DNA of 64,000 bases from assembly GCA_910586765.1 (NCBI GenBank), contig CAJUJJ010000012.1, positions 21,088 to 85,087 of the forward strand, written 5' to 3'. The DNA is from an uncultured Clostridia bacterium (lineage in GTDB: Bacteria; Bacillota; Clostridia; Lachnospirales; Anaerotignaceae). The notes under the pieces were generated by a model. It saw only the letters and a program-made list of their open reading frames with translations, did no database searches and had not been told where the DNA came from. The position numbers were made by a program, and so were the translations under genes. Shown piece by piece: positions 34,339 through 43,060 of this stretch. Every line of letters begins with the position of its first letter. Positions within the stretch are counted from its first letter, which is position 1.

Positions 34339-35667
34339 ATGAGAATACAATTATCTGACCATTTTAACTACAGTAAATTATTAAAATTTGTATTGCCTTC
34401 TATACTTATGATGATATGCACCTCTATATATGGTGTGGTAGATGGCTTATTTGTTTCCAATTTTGTAGGAAAAACACATTTTGCTGCGGTTAATTTAATT
34501 ATGCCTTTTTTTATGGGTATTGTAACGGTAGGCTTTATGATAGGTACAGGAGGAAGTGCTATTGTAGCCAAAACACTAGGAGAAGGCAAAAAAGACAAAG
34601 CAAATGAATATTTTACTATGTTGATTTGTTTAACAGTGATATTAGGTATCATTGTTACAGCATTAGGGCAATTATTTTTACGCCCTATTATTACAATACT
34701 TGGTGCAAAAGGCATATTAGTAGAATACTGTGTAACATATGGTAGAATTGTATTATCTTCTATGACAGCATTTATGTTGCAAACCACTTTTCAAAGTTTT
34801 TTTATTGTTGCAGAAAAACCTGCACTTAGTTTAAAAATTTCTATTGCTTCAGGAATTACAAATATGATATTAGACTTTGTTTTTATTGCAGTATTTCATT
34901 GGGGGCTTGTTGGTGCAGCAGTTGCTACAATGATTGGAGAAATTGTAGGCGGTGTAGTACCTCTATTTTACTTTGCCAAAAAAAATAGCAGTTTATTACA
35001 TTTTACAAAATTCAAATGGGATTTTAGTATACTATTCAAAACTTGTACAAATGGTTCTTCTGAAATGATGACAAATCTTTCTTCTTCTGTAGTAAATATA
35101 TTGTACAATTATCAGCTTATGAGATTGGCAGGAGAAAACGGCCTTTCTGCCTATGGTGTTATTATGTATGTCAATTTTATATTTGCAGCACTTTTTATAG
35201 GATATTCCATAGGAAGTGCCCCTATTATAGGCTATCACTATGGTGCAGATAATCATTCAGAATTGCAAAATTTATTTAGAAAAAGTATTATATTGATAAC
35301 AATATTTAGTATATTATTGACAGTCTGTGCGGAATTGCTTTCTTTGCCTCTTTCTCGCATATTTGTGGGATATGACAAAGTATTGCTTGATATGACTTGT
35401 AATGGCTTCAGATTATATGCTATTTCTTTTATTATAAGCGGATTTAATATATTTAGTTCTGGATTTTTTACTGCACTAAATAATGGCATAATTTCTGCTG
35501 TGATTTCATTTGCTAGAACACTTGTATTTCAGTTAGGTGCTGTGTTGATACTGCCCTTTTTTATAGGACTGAATGGTATATGGCTTGCTATTGTAGTAGC
35601 AGAATTGTCGGCATTGTTTGTTAGTATCTATTTCTTTGTTTCTAAAAGAAAAGTATATCATTACTAA
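34339..35667 (+). CDS. MATE-family efflux transporter
   Basis: This 442-aa protein with 12 predicted membrane helices starts at ATG 34339, with AAGGAG upstream; an earlier in-frame ATG overlaps marR and lacks a ribosome site. Motifs include SIYGVVDGLFVSNFVG and GTGGSAIVAKTLGEGKKDKANEYF, typical of MATE/MepA-type Na+- or H+-coupled exporters. It is co-transcribed with the MarR regulator. The substrate is unknown. Confidence 0.92.
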   Translation: MRIQLSDHFNYSKLLKFVLPSILMMICTSIYGVVDGLFVSNFVGKTHFAAVNLIMPFFMGIVTVGFMIGTGGSAIVAKTLGEGKKDKANEYFTMLICLTVILGIIVTALGQLFLRPIITILGAKGILVEYCVTYGRIVLSSMTAFMLQTTFQSFFIVAEKPALSLKISIASGITNMILDFVFIAVFHWGLVGAAVATMIGEIVGGVVPLFYFAKKNSSLLHFTKFKWDFSILFKTCTNGSSEMMTNLSSSVVNILYNYQLMRLAGENGLSAYGVIMYVNFIFAALFIGYSIGSAPIIGYHYGADNHSELQNLFRKSIILITIFSILLTVCAELLSLPLSRIFVGYDKVLLDMTCNGFRLYAISFIISGFNIFSSGFFTALNNGIISAVISFARTLVFQLGAVLILPFFIGLNGIWLAIVVAELSALFVSIYFFVSKRKVYHY

Positions 35668-35752
35668 AAAAAGAAAGAAAAGATATTCAAAAAATTGGGC
35701 GTTTTCAAAAAAAGTAGTTTTAATAATAATTTTTATTCCTGTTTATTATTAG

Positions 35753-35887
35753 GAAAACGAAGTTTTCCATAAAAATTTTGTCCAACTCTTTCAAAAGTTG
35801 GTGGAGTTTGAGTTGCAGAACAAACGTCCAGTGGACGTTCGCCTAGCGACGACTGAAACGAAGCGTAGACAGCGAGCAAAACGACGG
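35753..35887. repeat. GC-richer structured intergenic element
   Basis: In an AT-rich gap this stretch holds successive hairpins: GGAAAAC/GTTTTCC (35753-35769), CCAACT/AGTTGG (35783-35803), AACGTCC/GGACGTT (35831-35847), then a CGA-rich run without an ORF. It ends directly at a terminator. Base composition differs sharply from its surroundings. It may be a dispersed repeat or a small RNA. No family is recognised. Confidence 0.45.
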
Positions 35888-35923
35888 GGGAACTTTTCAC
35901 AAGTGAAAAAAGTTCCCTTTTTT
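35888..35923 (+). terminator. Terminator closing the structured element
   Basis: GGGAACTTTTCAC pairs with GTGAAAAAAGTTCCC, followed by TTTTTT. Confidence 0.8.
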
Positions 35924-36020
35924 AATGTTTTTTATTAAAATATTTTATTGCTTATTTTTATTTACAATTATACAATATATAAAAAGGAAGTATTTCAATT
36001 ACAGTATGGGAGGAAAACAA

Positions 36021-36995
36021 ATGAAAGAATATCGTTGGGCAACACTAGGCTGTGGTGTCATTGCAAATCAGCTTGCACAAGCACTCTCTCAGCAAGGCAG
36101 AACATTATATGCAGTAGCAAACAGAACATATGAAAAAGCAGTTGCTTTTGCTCAAAAATACAATATAGAAAAAGTATATTCTGTAATAGAAGATGTTTTT
36201 ACAGATGATAATGTAGATATTATATACATTTCAACGCCCCACAACACACACATTTCTTATATCATACAGGCACTCAAAAACGGAAAACACGTATTATGCG
36301 AAAAATCTATTACATTAAATGAGCAAGAACTCAAACAAGCTGTAGAATTAGCAAAACAAAACAATTTAATATTAGCAGAAGCTATGACAATATATCATAT
36401 GCCTTTGTATCAAAAACTTAATGAAATAATAAAAAATGATGTGTTAGGTGCTCTTCGTTTTGTACAGGTTAATTTTGGCAGTTACAAAGAATATGATATG
36501 AATAACAGATTTTTTAATAAAAACTTAGCAGGAGGGGCATTATTAGACATTGGTGTATATGCTCTTTCTTTTACAAGATGGTTTTTTACACAAAATGCTA
36601 ACAACATTTTATCACAAGTAAAATTTGCTCCCACCGGTGTAGATGAACAAGCAGGAATATTACTTATGAACCAAAATCAAGAAATGGCTACTATATCACT
36701 GTCTTTGCATGCAAAACAGCCCAAAAGAGGACTTGCGGCATATGAAAAAGGGTATATTGAAATTTATGAATACCCCAGAGCACAACAGGCAACGATATAT
36801 TACACAGAACAGGACAAAAAAGAAGTTATTGAAATAGGAAAAACAGAATATGCTTTATTATATGAAGTAATGGATATGGAAAAAGCAATATCCGGAGAAC
36901 AAAATGTAATGTGTTTGCAGTACAGCATAGATGTTATGGAGCAAATGACTGTACTTAGAAAACAATGGGGATTGAAATATCCCGAAGAAGAATAA
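36021..36995 (+). CDS. Gfo/Idh/MocA-family NAD(P)-dependent oxidoreductase
   Basis: This 324-aa protein starts at ATG 36021, preceded by GGGAGG; the frame extends upstream without a ribosome site. It has a Rossmann fold at the N-terminus (WATLGCGVIANQLAQAL), the family signature ISTPHNTHISYIIQALKNGKHVLCEKS (Glu-Lys), and a C-terminal GFO_IDH_MocA alpha/beta domain. These enzymes oxidise or reduce sugars, inositols or dihydrodiols. The substrate is unknown; no pathway genes are adjacent. Confidence 0.9.
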   Translation: MKEYRWATLGCGVIANQLAQALSQQGRTLYAVANRTYEKAVAFAQKYNIEKVYSVIEDVFTDDNVDIIYISTPHNTHISYIIQALKNGKHVLCEKSITLNEQELKQAVELAKQNNLILAEAMTIYHMPLYQKLNEIIKNDVLGALRFVQVNFGSYKEYDMNNRFFNKNLAGGALLDIGVYALSFTRWFFTQNANNILSQVKFAPTGVDEQAGILLMNQNQEMATISLSLHAKQPKRGLAAYEKGYIEIYEYPRAQQATIYYTEQDKKEVIEIGKTEYALLYEVMDMEKAISGEQNVMCLQYSIDVMEQMTVLRKQWGLKYPEEE

Positions 36996-37319
36996 AATAT
37001 AAAACAGAATATCATAAATACTGCCGAATTTTTTTGATATATTATAAAAAATATTGTGCATTTTAATTTTAAATGATTGCCTTATATAGTGTAATGTATT
37101 TGATATACGGACACAAAAAATATTGTATAAAAAAAAGAACATATTGCAACAAAATACTATATAAATTGAGCAAAAAATACAAAAACTGTATATATTGCAT
37201 AAACAATGATACTATTCTACTCAAAAACAAAACATATTGACGGAATATAAAAATATTATTATAATAAATTATAGTGATAATTATTATTAAAAAAATTTAT
37301 AATATTGGAGGAGATAACA
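36996..37319. other. Intergenic region upstream of ridA
   Basis: This 324-bp, very AT-rich gap holds a near-consensus promoter at 37237-37265 and a Fur-like box at 37275-37289 close to ridA. Nothing else is recognised. Confidence 0.5.
37237..37289 (+). promoter_or_regulatory. ridA-ilvA promoter with Fur/PerR-like box
   Basis: TTGACG (37237-37242), 17-bp spacer and TATAAT (37260-37265). Ten bases after the -10 box, TGATAATTATTATTA (37275-37289) matches the 7-1-7 Fur consensus TGATAATNATTATCA at all but one specified position. AT-rich context raises the chance of coincidence. Confidence 0.5.
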
Positions 37320-37694
37320 ATGTTTAAAGTAACAAATACAACAAAAGCACCAGCAGCAATAGGCCCTTATTCCCAAGCAGTAGAATACAATGGATTTTTA
37401 TTTGCTTCAGGACAAATCCCTATTGACCCAGCAGTAGGCGATGTTGTGGCAACTGATATTGTGGGACAAGCAGAGCAAGTTATGAAAAATGTTTCCGCTA
37501 TATTAGAAGAAAACGGCATTGGTTTTGAAAATGTTGTAAAAACAACTTGCTTTTTAGCAGACATGGCAGATTTCCAGACATTCAATGAAGTATATGCAAA
37601 ATATTTTGTAAGCAAACCAGCACGTTCTTGTGTTGCAGTAAAAGAACTTCCTAAAAAAGTATTATGTGAAGTAGAAATTATTGCAGCAAAATAA
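37320..37694 (+). CDS. ridA: RidA-family enamine/imine deaminase
   Basis: This 124-aa protein starts at ATG 37320 with GGAGGAG upstream. Motifs include APAAIGPYSQAVEYNGFLFASGQIP and the active-site Arg in KPARSCVAVKELPK. RidA hydrolyses reactive 2-aminoacrylate and 2-aminocrotonate released by PLP enzymes. The next gene, 43 bp downstream, is a threonine deaminase that makes exactly such intermediates, so the pairing is functional. Confidence 0.95.
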   Translation: MFKVTNTTKAPAAIGPYSQAVEYNGFLFASGQIPIDPAVGDVVATDIVGQAEQVMKNVSAILEENGIGFENVVKTTCFLADMADFQTFNEVYAKYFVSKPARSCVAVKELPKKVLCEVEIIAAK

Positions 37695-37737
37695 TCATAC
37701 ATTGTAAACTGTTCAATCAAATTTGGAGGAGAAAAAA

Positions 37738-38934
37738 ATGGTTACATTAGAAATGATTAAACAAGCACAACAAAATTTAAAAGGTGTTGCACGTATGACA
37801 CCACTGATTTCAGCACCTAAAATTGGTGAAAATGTTTCTATCAAAGCAGAAAATTTACAATTAACAGGCTCTTTTAAATTAAGAGGAGCATATAATAAAA
37901 TTTCTTCTCTTACACCAGAAGAAAAAGCAAAAGGTGTTATTGCTTGTTCCGCAGGAAATCATGCACAAGGTGTTGCATTATCTGCTACAAAAAATGGTAT
38001 TCATTCCACCATTTGTATTCCAGCAGGTGCTCCCCTTTCTAAAGTAGAAGCAACAAGAGGTTTTGGCGGAGATGTGGTACTTGTACCTGGTGTATATGAT
38101 GATGCTTATGCCAAAGCAGTAGAATTAACAAATGAAAAAGGTTACACATTTGTACACCCATTTAATGACGAAAAAGTAATTGCAGGACAGGGTACAATAG
38201 GACTTGAAATATTAGAGCAAGAGCCTCACGTTGATGCTGTATTTGTTGCCATAGGTGGAGGCGGTTTAGCAAGCGGTGTTGCTTGTGCTATAAAATCTAT
38301 GAAGCCAGACTGTAAAGTATATGGTGTACAAGCAGCAGGTGCTCCTAGTATGTACGACTCTATTAACAAAGGCGAAATTATAGAATTACAAAGCGTATCT
38401 ACTATTGCAGATGGTATTGCAGTAAAAAAACCAGGCGATTTAACATTTGAAATGTGTAAAAAATATTTAGATGGCGTTGTTACTGTATCAGAAGATGAAA
38501 TTGCTACTGCAATATTGACACTTATGGAAGCACAAAAAACTGTTGCAGAAGGTGCAGGTGCAGCAAGTGTTGCAGCAGTAATGTTTGACAAAGTGCCTGA
38601 ACTCAAAGGCAAAAATATTGTTTGTGTGATTTCTGGAGGAAATATTGATGTAAGCATATTATCAAGAGTTATCACAAAAGGCTTAACAAAAACAGGAAGA
38701 ATTACAGAAATCAAAACAAAAGTAATTGACAAACCAGGTCAGTTAATCAATTTGCTTCAGTTAATATCCAATGCTGGTGCAAATATTATTACAATAGACC
38801 ATCAAAGAGAAGCAAAAAAATCAGAAGTAAATTCTTGTATCGTTTCTATGGTATTAGAAACAAGAAATGTAGCACATTCTCAAGAAATTTGTGATACATT
38901 GCAGCAAAATGGCTATGAAATATTTGAGTCTTAA
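37738..38934 (+). CDS. ilvA: Threonine ammonia-lyase (threonine deaminase) with C-terminal ACT domain
   Basis: This 398-aa PLP enzyme starts at ATG 37738 with GGAGGAG upstream. PLP Lys is in GSFKLRGAYN, the phosphate-binding glycine loop in GGGGLASG, and the substrate site in SAGNHAQG. A C-terminal ACT-like regulatory domain (about 325-398, KVIDKPGQLINLLQLI) resembles the catabolic-type TdcB/IlvA forms. It converts threonine to 2-oxobutanoate and ammonia, feeding isoleucine synthesis or energy metabolism. It is in an operon with ridA, and azlCD follows after a terminator. Confidence 0.94.
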   Translation: MVTLEMIKQAQQNLKGVARMTPLISAPKIGENVSIKAENLQLTGSFKLRGAYNKISSLTPEEKAKGVIACSAGNHAQGVALSATKNGIHSTICIPAGAPLSKVEATRGFGGDVVLVPGVYDDAYAKAVELTNEKGYTFVHPFNDEKVIAGQGTIGLEILEQEPHVDAVFVAIGGGGLASGVACAIKSMKPDCKVYGVQAAGAPSMYDSINKGEIIELQSVSTIADGIAVKKPGDLTFEMCKKYLDGVVTVSEDEIATAILTLMEAQKTVAEGAGAASVAAVMFDKVPELKGKNIVCVISGGNIDVSILSRVITKGLTKTGRITEIKTKVIDKPGQLINLLQLISNAGANIITIDHQREAKKSEVNSCIVSMVLETRNVAHSQEICDTLQQNGYEIFES

Positions 38935-38950
38935 TACATAAAGTATAGCA

Positions 38951-38988
38951 AAATAGTGGAATATGTAAGCATATTCCACTATTTTTTT
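38951..38988 (+). terminator. Intrinsic terminator after ilvA
   Basis: AAATAGTGGAATATG and CATATTCCACTATTT form a 15-bp stem, followed by TTTTTG. Confidence 0.92.
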
Positions 38989-39063
38989 GTGTCCTGCTGA
39001 TATTGTTGTTTAAAATAACAAATGCTATAATATGTCATTATAACAATATAAGGAGGAAAAAAT

Positions 39064-39756
39064 ATGAAAAAAGCATTGAAAGCTGCTTTTCCTTATACAA
39101 TACCTATATTTGCAGGGTTTTGGTTTATTGGTTTAACATATGGCATATATATGAATGTTCTAGGCTTTTCATTTTGGTATTCTCTTATAATGAGTTTAAC
39201 CATATTTGCAGGCTCTTTGGAATTTGTTGCAGCAAATTTAATGCTTAGTGTATTCAATCCTTTGCAAGTTTTGCTCATTACACTTATGATACAAGCAAGA
39301 CATCTATTTTATGGCATATCTATGTTAGACAAATACAAAAACAAAGGCATCAAAAAGTGGTATTTAATATTTGGTATGTGTGATGAAACATTCTCAATCA
39401 ATTATACTGCAAACATTCCAAAAGATGTTGATGAAGGCTGGTTTTTATTTTGGGTAACGGCATTAAACCACTTTTATTGGGTTTCTGGTGCTACATTAGG
39501 GGGAATATTAGGCTCTCTAATACAGTTTAATACAGCAGGACTAGATTTTGTTATGACAGCAATGTTTGTTGTGATATTTTTAGAGCAATGGCTCAAAGAA
39601 AAAAAGCATTGGACGGCACTCATAGGTATTTTCTGTTCTGTTATTTGCTTACTGCTTTTTAAAGCAGACAATTTTATGATACCTACTATGATTACAATAC
39701 TTTTTATGCTCACACTATTTCGAAAATTTATTGAAAAAGAAGGCGGTTTCTCATGA
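39064..39756 (+). CDS. azlC: Branched-chain amino acid export protein, AzlC family
   Basis: This 230-aa membrane protein has [21 protein letters not shown], a FAGSLEFVA segment and [12 protein letters not shown], all characteristic of AzlC/BrnF. AAGGAGG precedes the ATG. It overlaps azlD by 4 nt (ATGA). AzlCD exports branched-chain amino acids and analogues; adjacency to threonine deaminase fits isoleucine-related metabolism. Confidence 0.93.
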   Translation: MKKALKAAFPYTIPIFAGFWFIGLTYGIYMNVLGFSFWYSLIMSLTIFAGSLEFVAANLMLSVFNPLQVLLITLMIQARHLFYGISMLDKYKNKGIKKWYLIFGMCDETFSINYTANIPKDVDEGWFLFWVTALNHFYWVSGATLGGILGSLIQFNTAGLDFVMTAMFVVIFLEQWLKEKKHWTALIGIFCSVICLLLFKADNFMIPTMITILFMLTLFRKFIEKEGGFS

Positions 39757-40082
39757 CAATAACACAACAAATTATGACAATAGCTATTTGTGTGATAGGC
39801 ACTATGGCAACAAGATTTTTACCTTTTTTAGTATTTTCTTCTCAAAAGCCTACTCCACTATACATACAATATTTAGGCAAAGCACTGCCTTGTGCAATAT
39901 TTGGTATGCTTGTGGTATATTGTTTAAAAAATGTTAGTTTCATAAATGCTCCTCACGGTATACCCGAAGCAATATCTATTATTATAGTGGTATTGCTTCA
40001 TATATGGAAAAGACAAATGCTTTTGTCTATTGCAGGTGGTACAATTTGCTATATGGTGCTGATACAAACAATATTTTTGTAA
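39753..40082 (+). CDS. azlD: Branched-chain amino acid transport protein, AzlD family
   Basis: This 109-aa protein with about four membrane helices ([38 protein letters not shown]) matches AzlD/BrnE. Its ATG lies within the azlC stop region (ATGA overlap), so the two are translationally coupled and form a two-component exporter. Confidence 0.92.
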   Translation: MTITQQIMTIAICVIGTMATRFLPFLVFSSQKPTPLYIQYLGKALPCAIFGMLVVYCLKNVSFINAPHGIPEAISIIIVVLLHIWKRQMLLSIAGGTICYMVLIQTIFL

Positions 40083-40196
40083 TATTTTTTAATGTTGCTA
40101 TAATGTATTGTTAAAATAATTATTATTGTTTTTTTTCACTTGTTATTTTATAATAAATATTGTCAAATAATACATATGAGGAGGATATAACAAAAT

Positions 40197-41867
40197 ATGA
40201 ACCAGTTTCATAAAAAAATAATAAAAGTATTTACGACAGCATTATTATGCAGCAGTATATGGAGTGCTACAGCATATGCTTACAATGCCGTACAAACTGT
40301 ACACATTGGGCTTTCTGGCATAGGCAGCAGTATATCACTTTCCAACAAAATTATTACAATAGGGGCAGAAGAAAATGGAAGTTACATCAGTGCAGGAACA
40401 TTAAAATCTGAAAAAGGATTTACATTTGCTTCTGGAAATGGCACTTATGCAGCAGTATCTCTCTACTATGATAGTTACGATGCTGCAAAACAAAAATCAG
40501 ATACTATTTCAAATGCTTTACCTGCTTATACAGGAGGAGGAAAATGGCAAATATATGTTTCTGGTACAACAGGTGACCAACTCAGACAAAAAACAGGACT
40601 AGCTTGTGAAAATGTTTCTTCTACAGCAAATATGATACTCATACAATCAGGTGGAAAAACAATCGCTTTGACAAACATCATTACACCACAATTTGGTGCA
40701 GCAGACAATGATGACGAAACCATCACCATAAATAACAAACAGTACAGAGGAAAAATACAGCCTACTCGTGTAAACGGCGGCAATATTGTACCTGTCAATG
40801 CGGTAAATATAGAACATTATCTTTATGGTGTTTTACCTGGAGAAATGTCACCCAGTTTTGCAACAGAAGCACTCAAAGCACAAGCGGTTGCTTCTCGAAC
40901 ATATGCCTTGAAAAAAATAGATATGAAAGCACATAATAAAAGCGGTTACGACCTTTGTGATGGTACACACTGTCAGTCTTACAAAGGAAAATCTTCAGAA
41001 TTTGACGCTACAAATGCAGCGGTTGATGCTACAAAAGGCTTAGTTATGTATTATCAAGGAGAACCTATTGAATCTGTATTTTTCGCTAGTAGCGGAGGAT
41101 ATACAGAAAACAGTGAAGACATTTGGACTGCTCCCCTTCCTTATTTAAAGGCAGTACCTGATGTATATGAAGTGGATACAAATACTTGGACAAAAAAATT
41201 TACTGCGGCACAGCTTACCAATTTAACAAGTTCAAAAGGAGACAATATTGGACAAGTTACAGATTTAGTATTATCTAAAATTGCACAAGGAGGACGTGTG
41301 CAAGAATTAAAAATAGTAGGCACAAGTGGCACAAAAGTATTGACAAAAGACCAAGTCAGAACGTATTTTTCTTCTTTAAATGGTACTTTTCCTAGTAAAA
41401 TGTTTACAATAAACGGTAGAAGCAGTGGTTCTAAAACAAGTGTTACTATGGCTGCTCCTTCTTCTTCTCCACTAACTTCTGTAGGTACAAATATATTGCC
41501 AAATATTAGCACATTTCCTGACAATGCCAATGTAGCTGCGGAAGACAGCATTGCAGATAGTTATGTAATAGGTAGTGACAGCATTGTTGTTGCACCAGCA
41601 CAAACGGAAATACTCCCCAATACAACAAACACCACAAATATTACAAGCACTGCACCTACAAATACACAGCAGCGTACTGTAACCGTAACAGCAGCTTCTT
41701 CTGGTGGTATTAGTACAAGTGACGGCTCTGGTACATTCGTTATAGAAGGGAAAGGAAACGGACATGGTGCAGGTATGAGCCAAAAAGGAGCAAATGGTAT
41801 GGCAGCACAAGGTTATGACTTTTTGACTATATTGCACCATTATTATACAGGTGTTACAATACAATAA
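40197..41867 (+). CDS. SpoIID/LytB-domain protein (secreted peptidoglycan lytic-type)
   Basis: This 556-aa protein has an N-terminal signal segment (VFTTALLCSSIWSATAYA). A SpoIID domain is split between a core (about 200-330, HYLYGVLPGEMSPSFATEALKAQAVASRTYA with catalytic-type Glu) and a C-terminal tail (GKGNGHGAGMSQKGANGMAAQGY). A Ser/Thr-rich linker lies before the tail. SpoIID proteins are lytic transglycosylases acting in engulfment, though this secreted long form resembles LytB/CwlB-type modifier proteins rather than the canonical spoIID. GAGGAGG precedes the ATG with rather wide spacing. Confidence 0.87.
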   Translation: MNQFHKKIIKVFTTALLCSSIWSATAYAYNAVQTVHIGLSGIGSSISLSNKIITIGAEENGSYISAGTLKSEKGFTFASGNGTYAAVSLYYDSYDAAKQKSDTISNALPAYTGGGKWQIYVSGTTGDQLRQKTGLACENVSSTANMILIQSGGKTIALTNIITPQFGAADNDDETITINNKQYRGKIQPTRVNGGNIVPVNAVNIEHYLYGVLPGEMSPSFATEALKAQAVASRTYALKKIDMKAHNKSGYDLCDGTHCQSYKGKSSEFDATNAAVDATKGLVMYYQGEPIESVFFASSGGYTENSEDIWTAPLPYLKAVPDVYEVDTNTWTKKFTAAQLTNLTSSKGDNIGQVTDLVLSKIAQGGRVQELKIVGTSGTKVLTKDQVRTYFSSLNGTFPSKMFTINGRSSGSKTSVTMAAPSSSPLTSVGTNILPNISTFPDNANVAAEDSIADSYVIGSDSIVVAPAQTEILPNTTNTTNITSTAPTNTQQRTVTVTAASSGGISTSDGSGTFVIEGKGNGHGAGMSQKGANGMAAQGYDFLTILHHYYTGVTIQ

Positions 41868-41923
41868 TTCAAAAAACAACTTTAGAAAAAAATTAACTAT
41901 AAACACAAGTTTATTGACAAACT

Positions 41924-41953
41924 GACCCCACTTATTCATTGTGGGGTTTTATT
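41924..41953 (+). terminator. Intrinsic terminator before queA
   Basis: CCCCAC and GTGGGG form a 6-bp stem, followed by TTTTATTT. Confidence 0.75.
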
Positions 41954-41978
41954 TACAAATTATTACAGGAGAAATGAC

Positions 41979-43004
41979 ATGGATAAAAAAGATTTTTATT
42001 ACGAACTACCACCAGAATTAATTGCACAGCAGCCTTTAAAAGACAGGGCTTCTTCTCGTCTTTTGGTACTAAATAAAAACACTGGTGAAATAGAACATAA
42101 AACATTTAAAGACATACTAAACTATTTAAAAAAAGGCGACTGTCTTGTGCTCAATGATACAAAGGTATTGCCTGCACGACTGATAGGACAAAGAAAGCAA
42201 ACAGGTGCAAATGTAGAGTTATTGCTTTTAACAAGAAAAGATTTGGATAAATGGGAAACACTTGTTAAACCAGGTAAAAAAGCAAAAGTCGGTGATAGAA
42301 TTGTTTTTGGTGATGGCAAATTAGAGGCGGAAATACTAGAAATTATAGAAGGTGGAAATCGCATTGTACAGTTTTATTATAATGGTGTATTTGAGCAGAT
42401 ATTAGATGAACTGGGACAAATGCCCCTTCCTCCTTATATCACACAGCAATTACAAGATAAAAATAGATACCAAACTGTTTATGCAAAACAACAAGGCTCT
42501 GCTGCTGCTCCTACTGCGGGGCTGCATTTTACACCAGAACTTTTAGAACAAATCAAACAAAAAGGTGTTGACATTGCTTTTGTAACACTTCATGTTGGTT
42601 TAGGCACTTTTCGTCCTGTAAAAGAGCAAAATATACTAGACCATCAAATGCACTCTGAATATTATGTTGTAGAAAAACAGCAGGCAGATATCATAAATAA
42701 TGCCAAAAAAGCAGGAGGTAGAATTATTGCAGTAGGTACAACAAGCACAAGAACATTAGAATCTATAGCAGATGAAAATGGTTTAATAAAGCCTTGCAGT
42801 GGTTGGACAAATATATTTTTATATCCTCCTTACCATTTTAAAACAATAGATTGTTTAATTACAAATTTTCATTTGCCTGAGTCCACACTAATTATGCTTG
42901 TGTCTGCACTTGCTGGCAGAGAAAATGTACTAAATGCTTATGCTGTTGCTGTTGCTGAAAAATATCGCTTTTTTAGCTTTGGTGACGCAATGTTTATTCA
43001 TTAA
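41979..43004 (+). CDS. queA: S-adenosylmethionine:tRNA ribosyltransferase-isomerase
   Basis: This 341-aa enzyme makes epoxyqueuosine in tRNA from the preQ1-modified base. Motifs include [50 protein letters not shown] and [11 protein letters not shown] (here [11 protein letters not shown]). Length is normal. AGGAG precedes ATG 41979. It is monocistronic with terminators on both sides; the other queuosine genes are not in the window. Confidence 0.96.
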   Translation: MDKKDFYYELPPELIAQQPLKDRASSRLLVLNKNTGEIEHKTFKDILNYLKKGDCLVLNDTKVLPARLIGQRKQTGANVELLLLTRKDLDKWETLVKPGKKAKVGDRIVFGDGKLEAEILEIIEGGNRIVQFYYNGVFEQILDELGQMPLPPYITQQLQDKNRYQTVYAKQQGSAAAPTAGLHFTPELLEQIKQKGVDIAFVTLHVGLGTFRPVKEQNILDHQMHSEYYVVEKQQADIINNAKKAGGRIIAVGTTSTRTLESIADENGLIKPCSGWTNIFLYPPYHFKTIDCLITNFHLPESTLIMLVSALAGRENVLNAYAVAVAEKYRFFSFGDAMFIH

Positions 43005-43013
43005 AATACAAAA

Positions 43014-43046
43014 CAAAAAAAGCCGCAAAAACATTACGGCTTTTTT
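43014..43046. terminator. Terminator between queA and pheT
   Basis: AAAAAGCCG and CGGCTTTTT form a stem with T-runs on both strands, serving convergent genes. Confidence 0.85.
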
Positions 43047-43060
43047 ATTTTATTACACTA

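Noticed and set aside
41472..41939. 155-codon minus-strand frame over the SpoIID-domain gene
   Set aside because: It overlaps the Ser/Thr-rich linker and C-terminal tail of a clear gene; its Cys-rich translation is a product of reverse reading of Ala/Thr codons.
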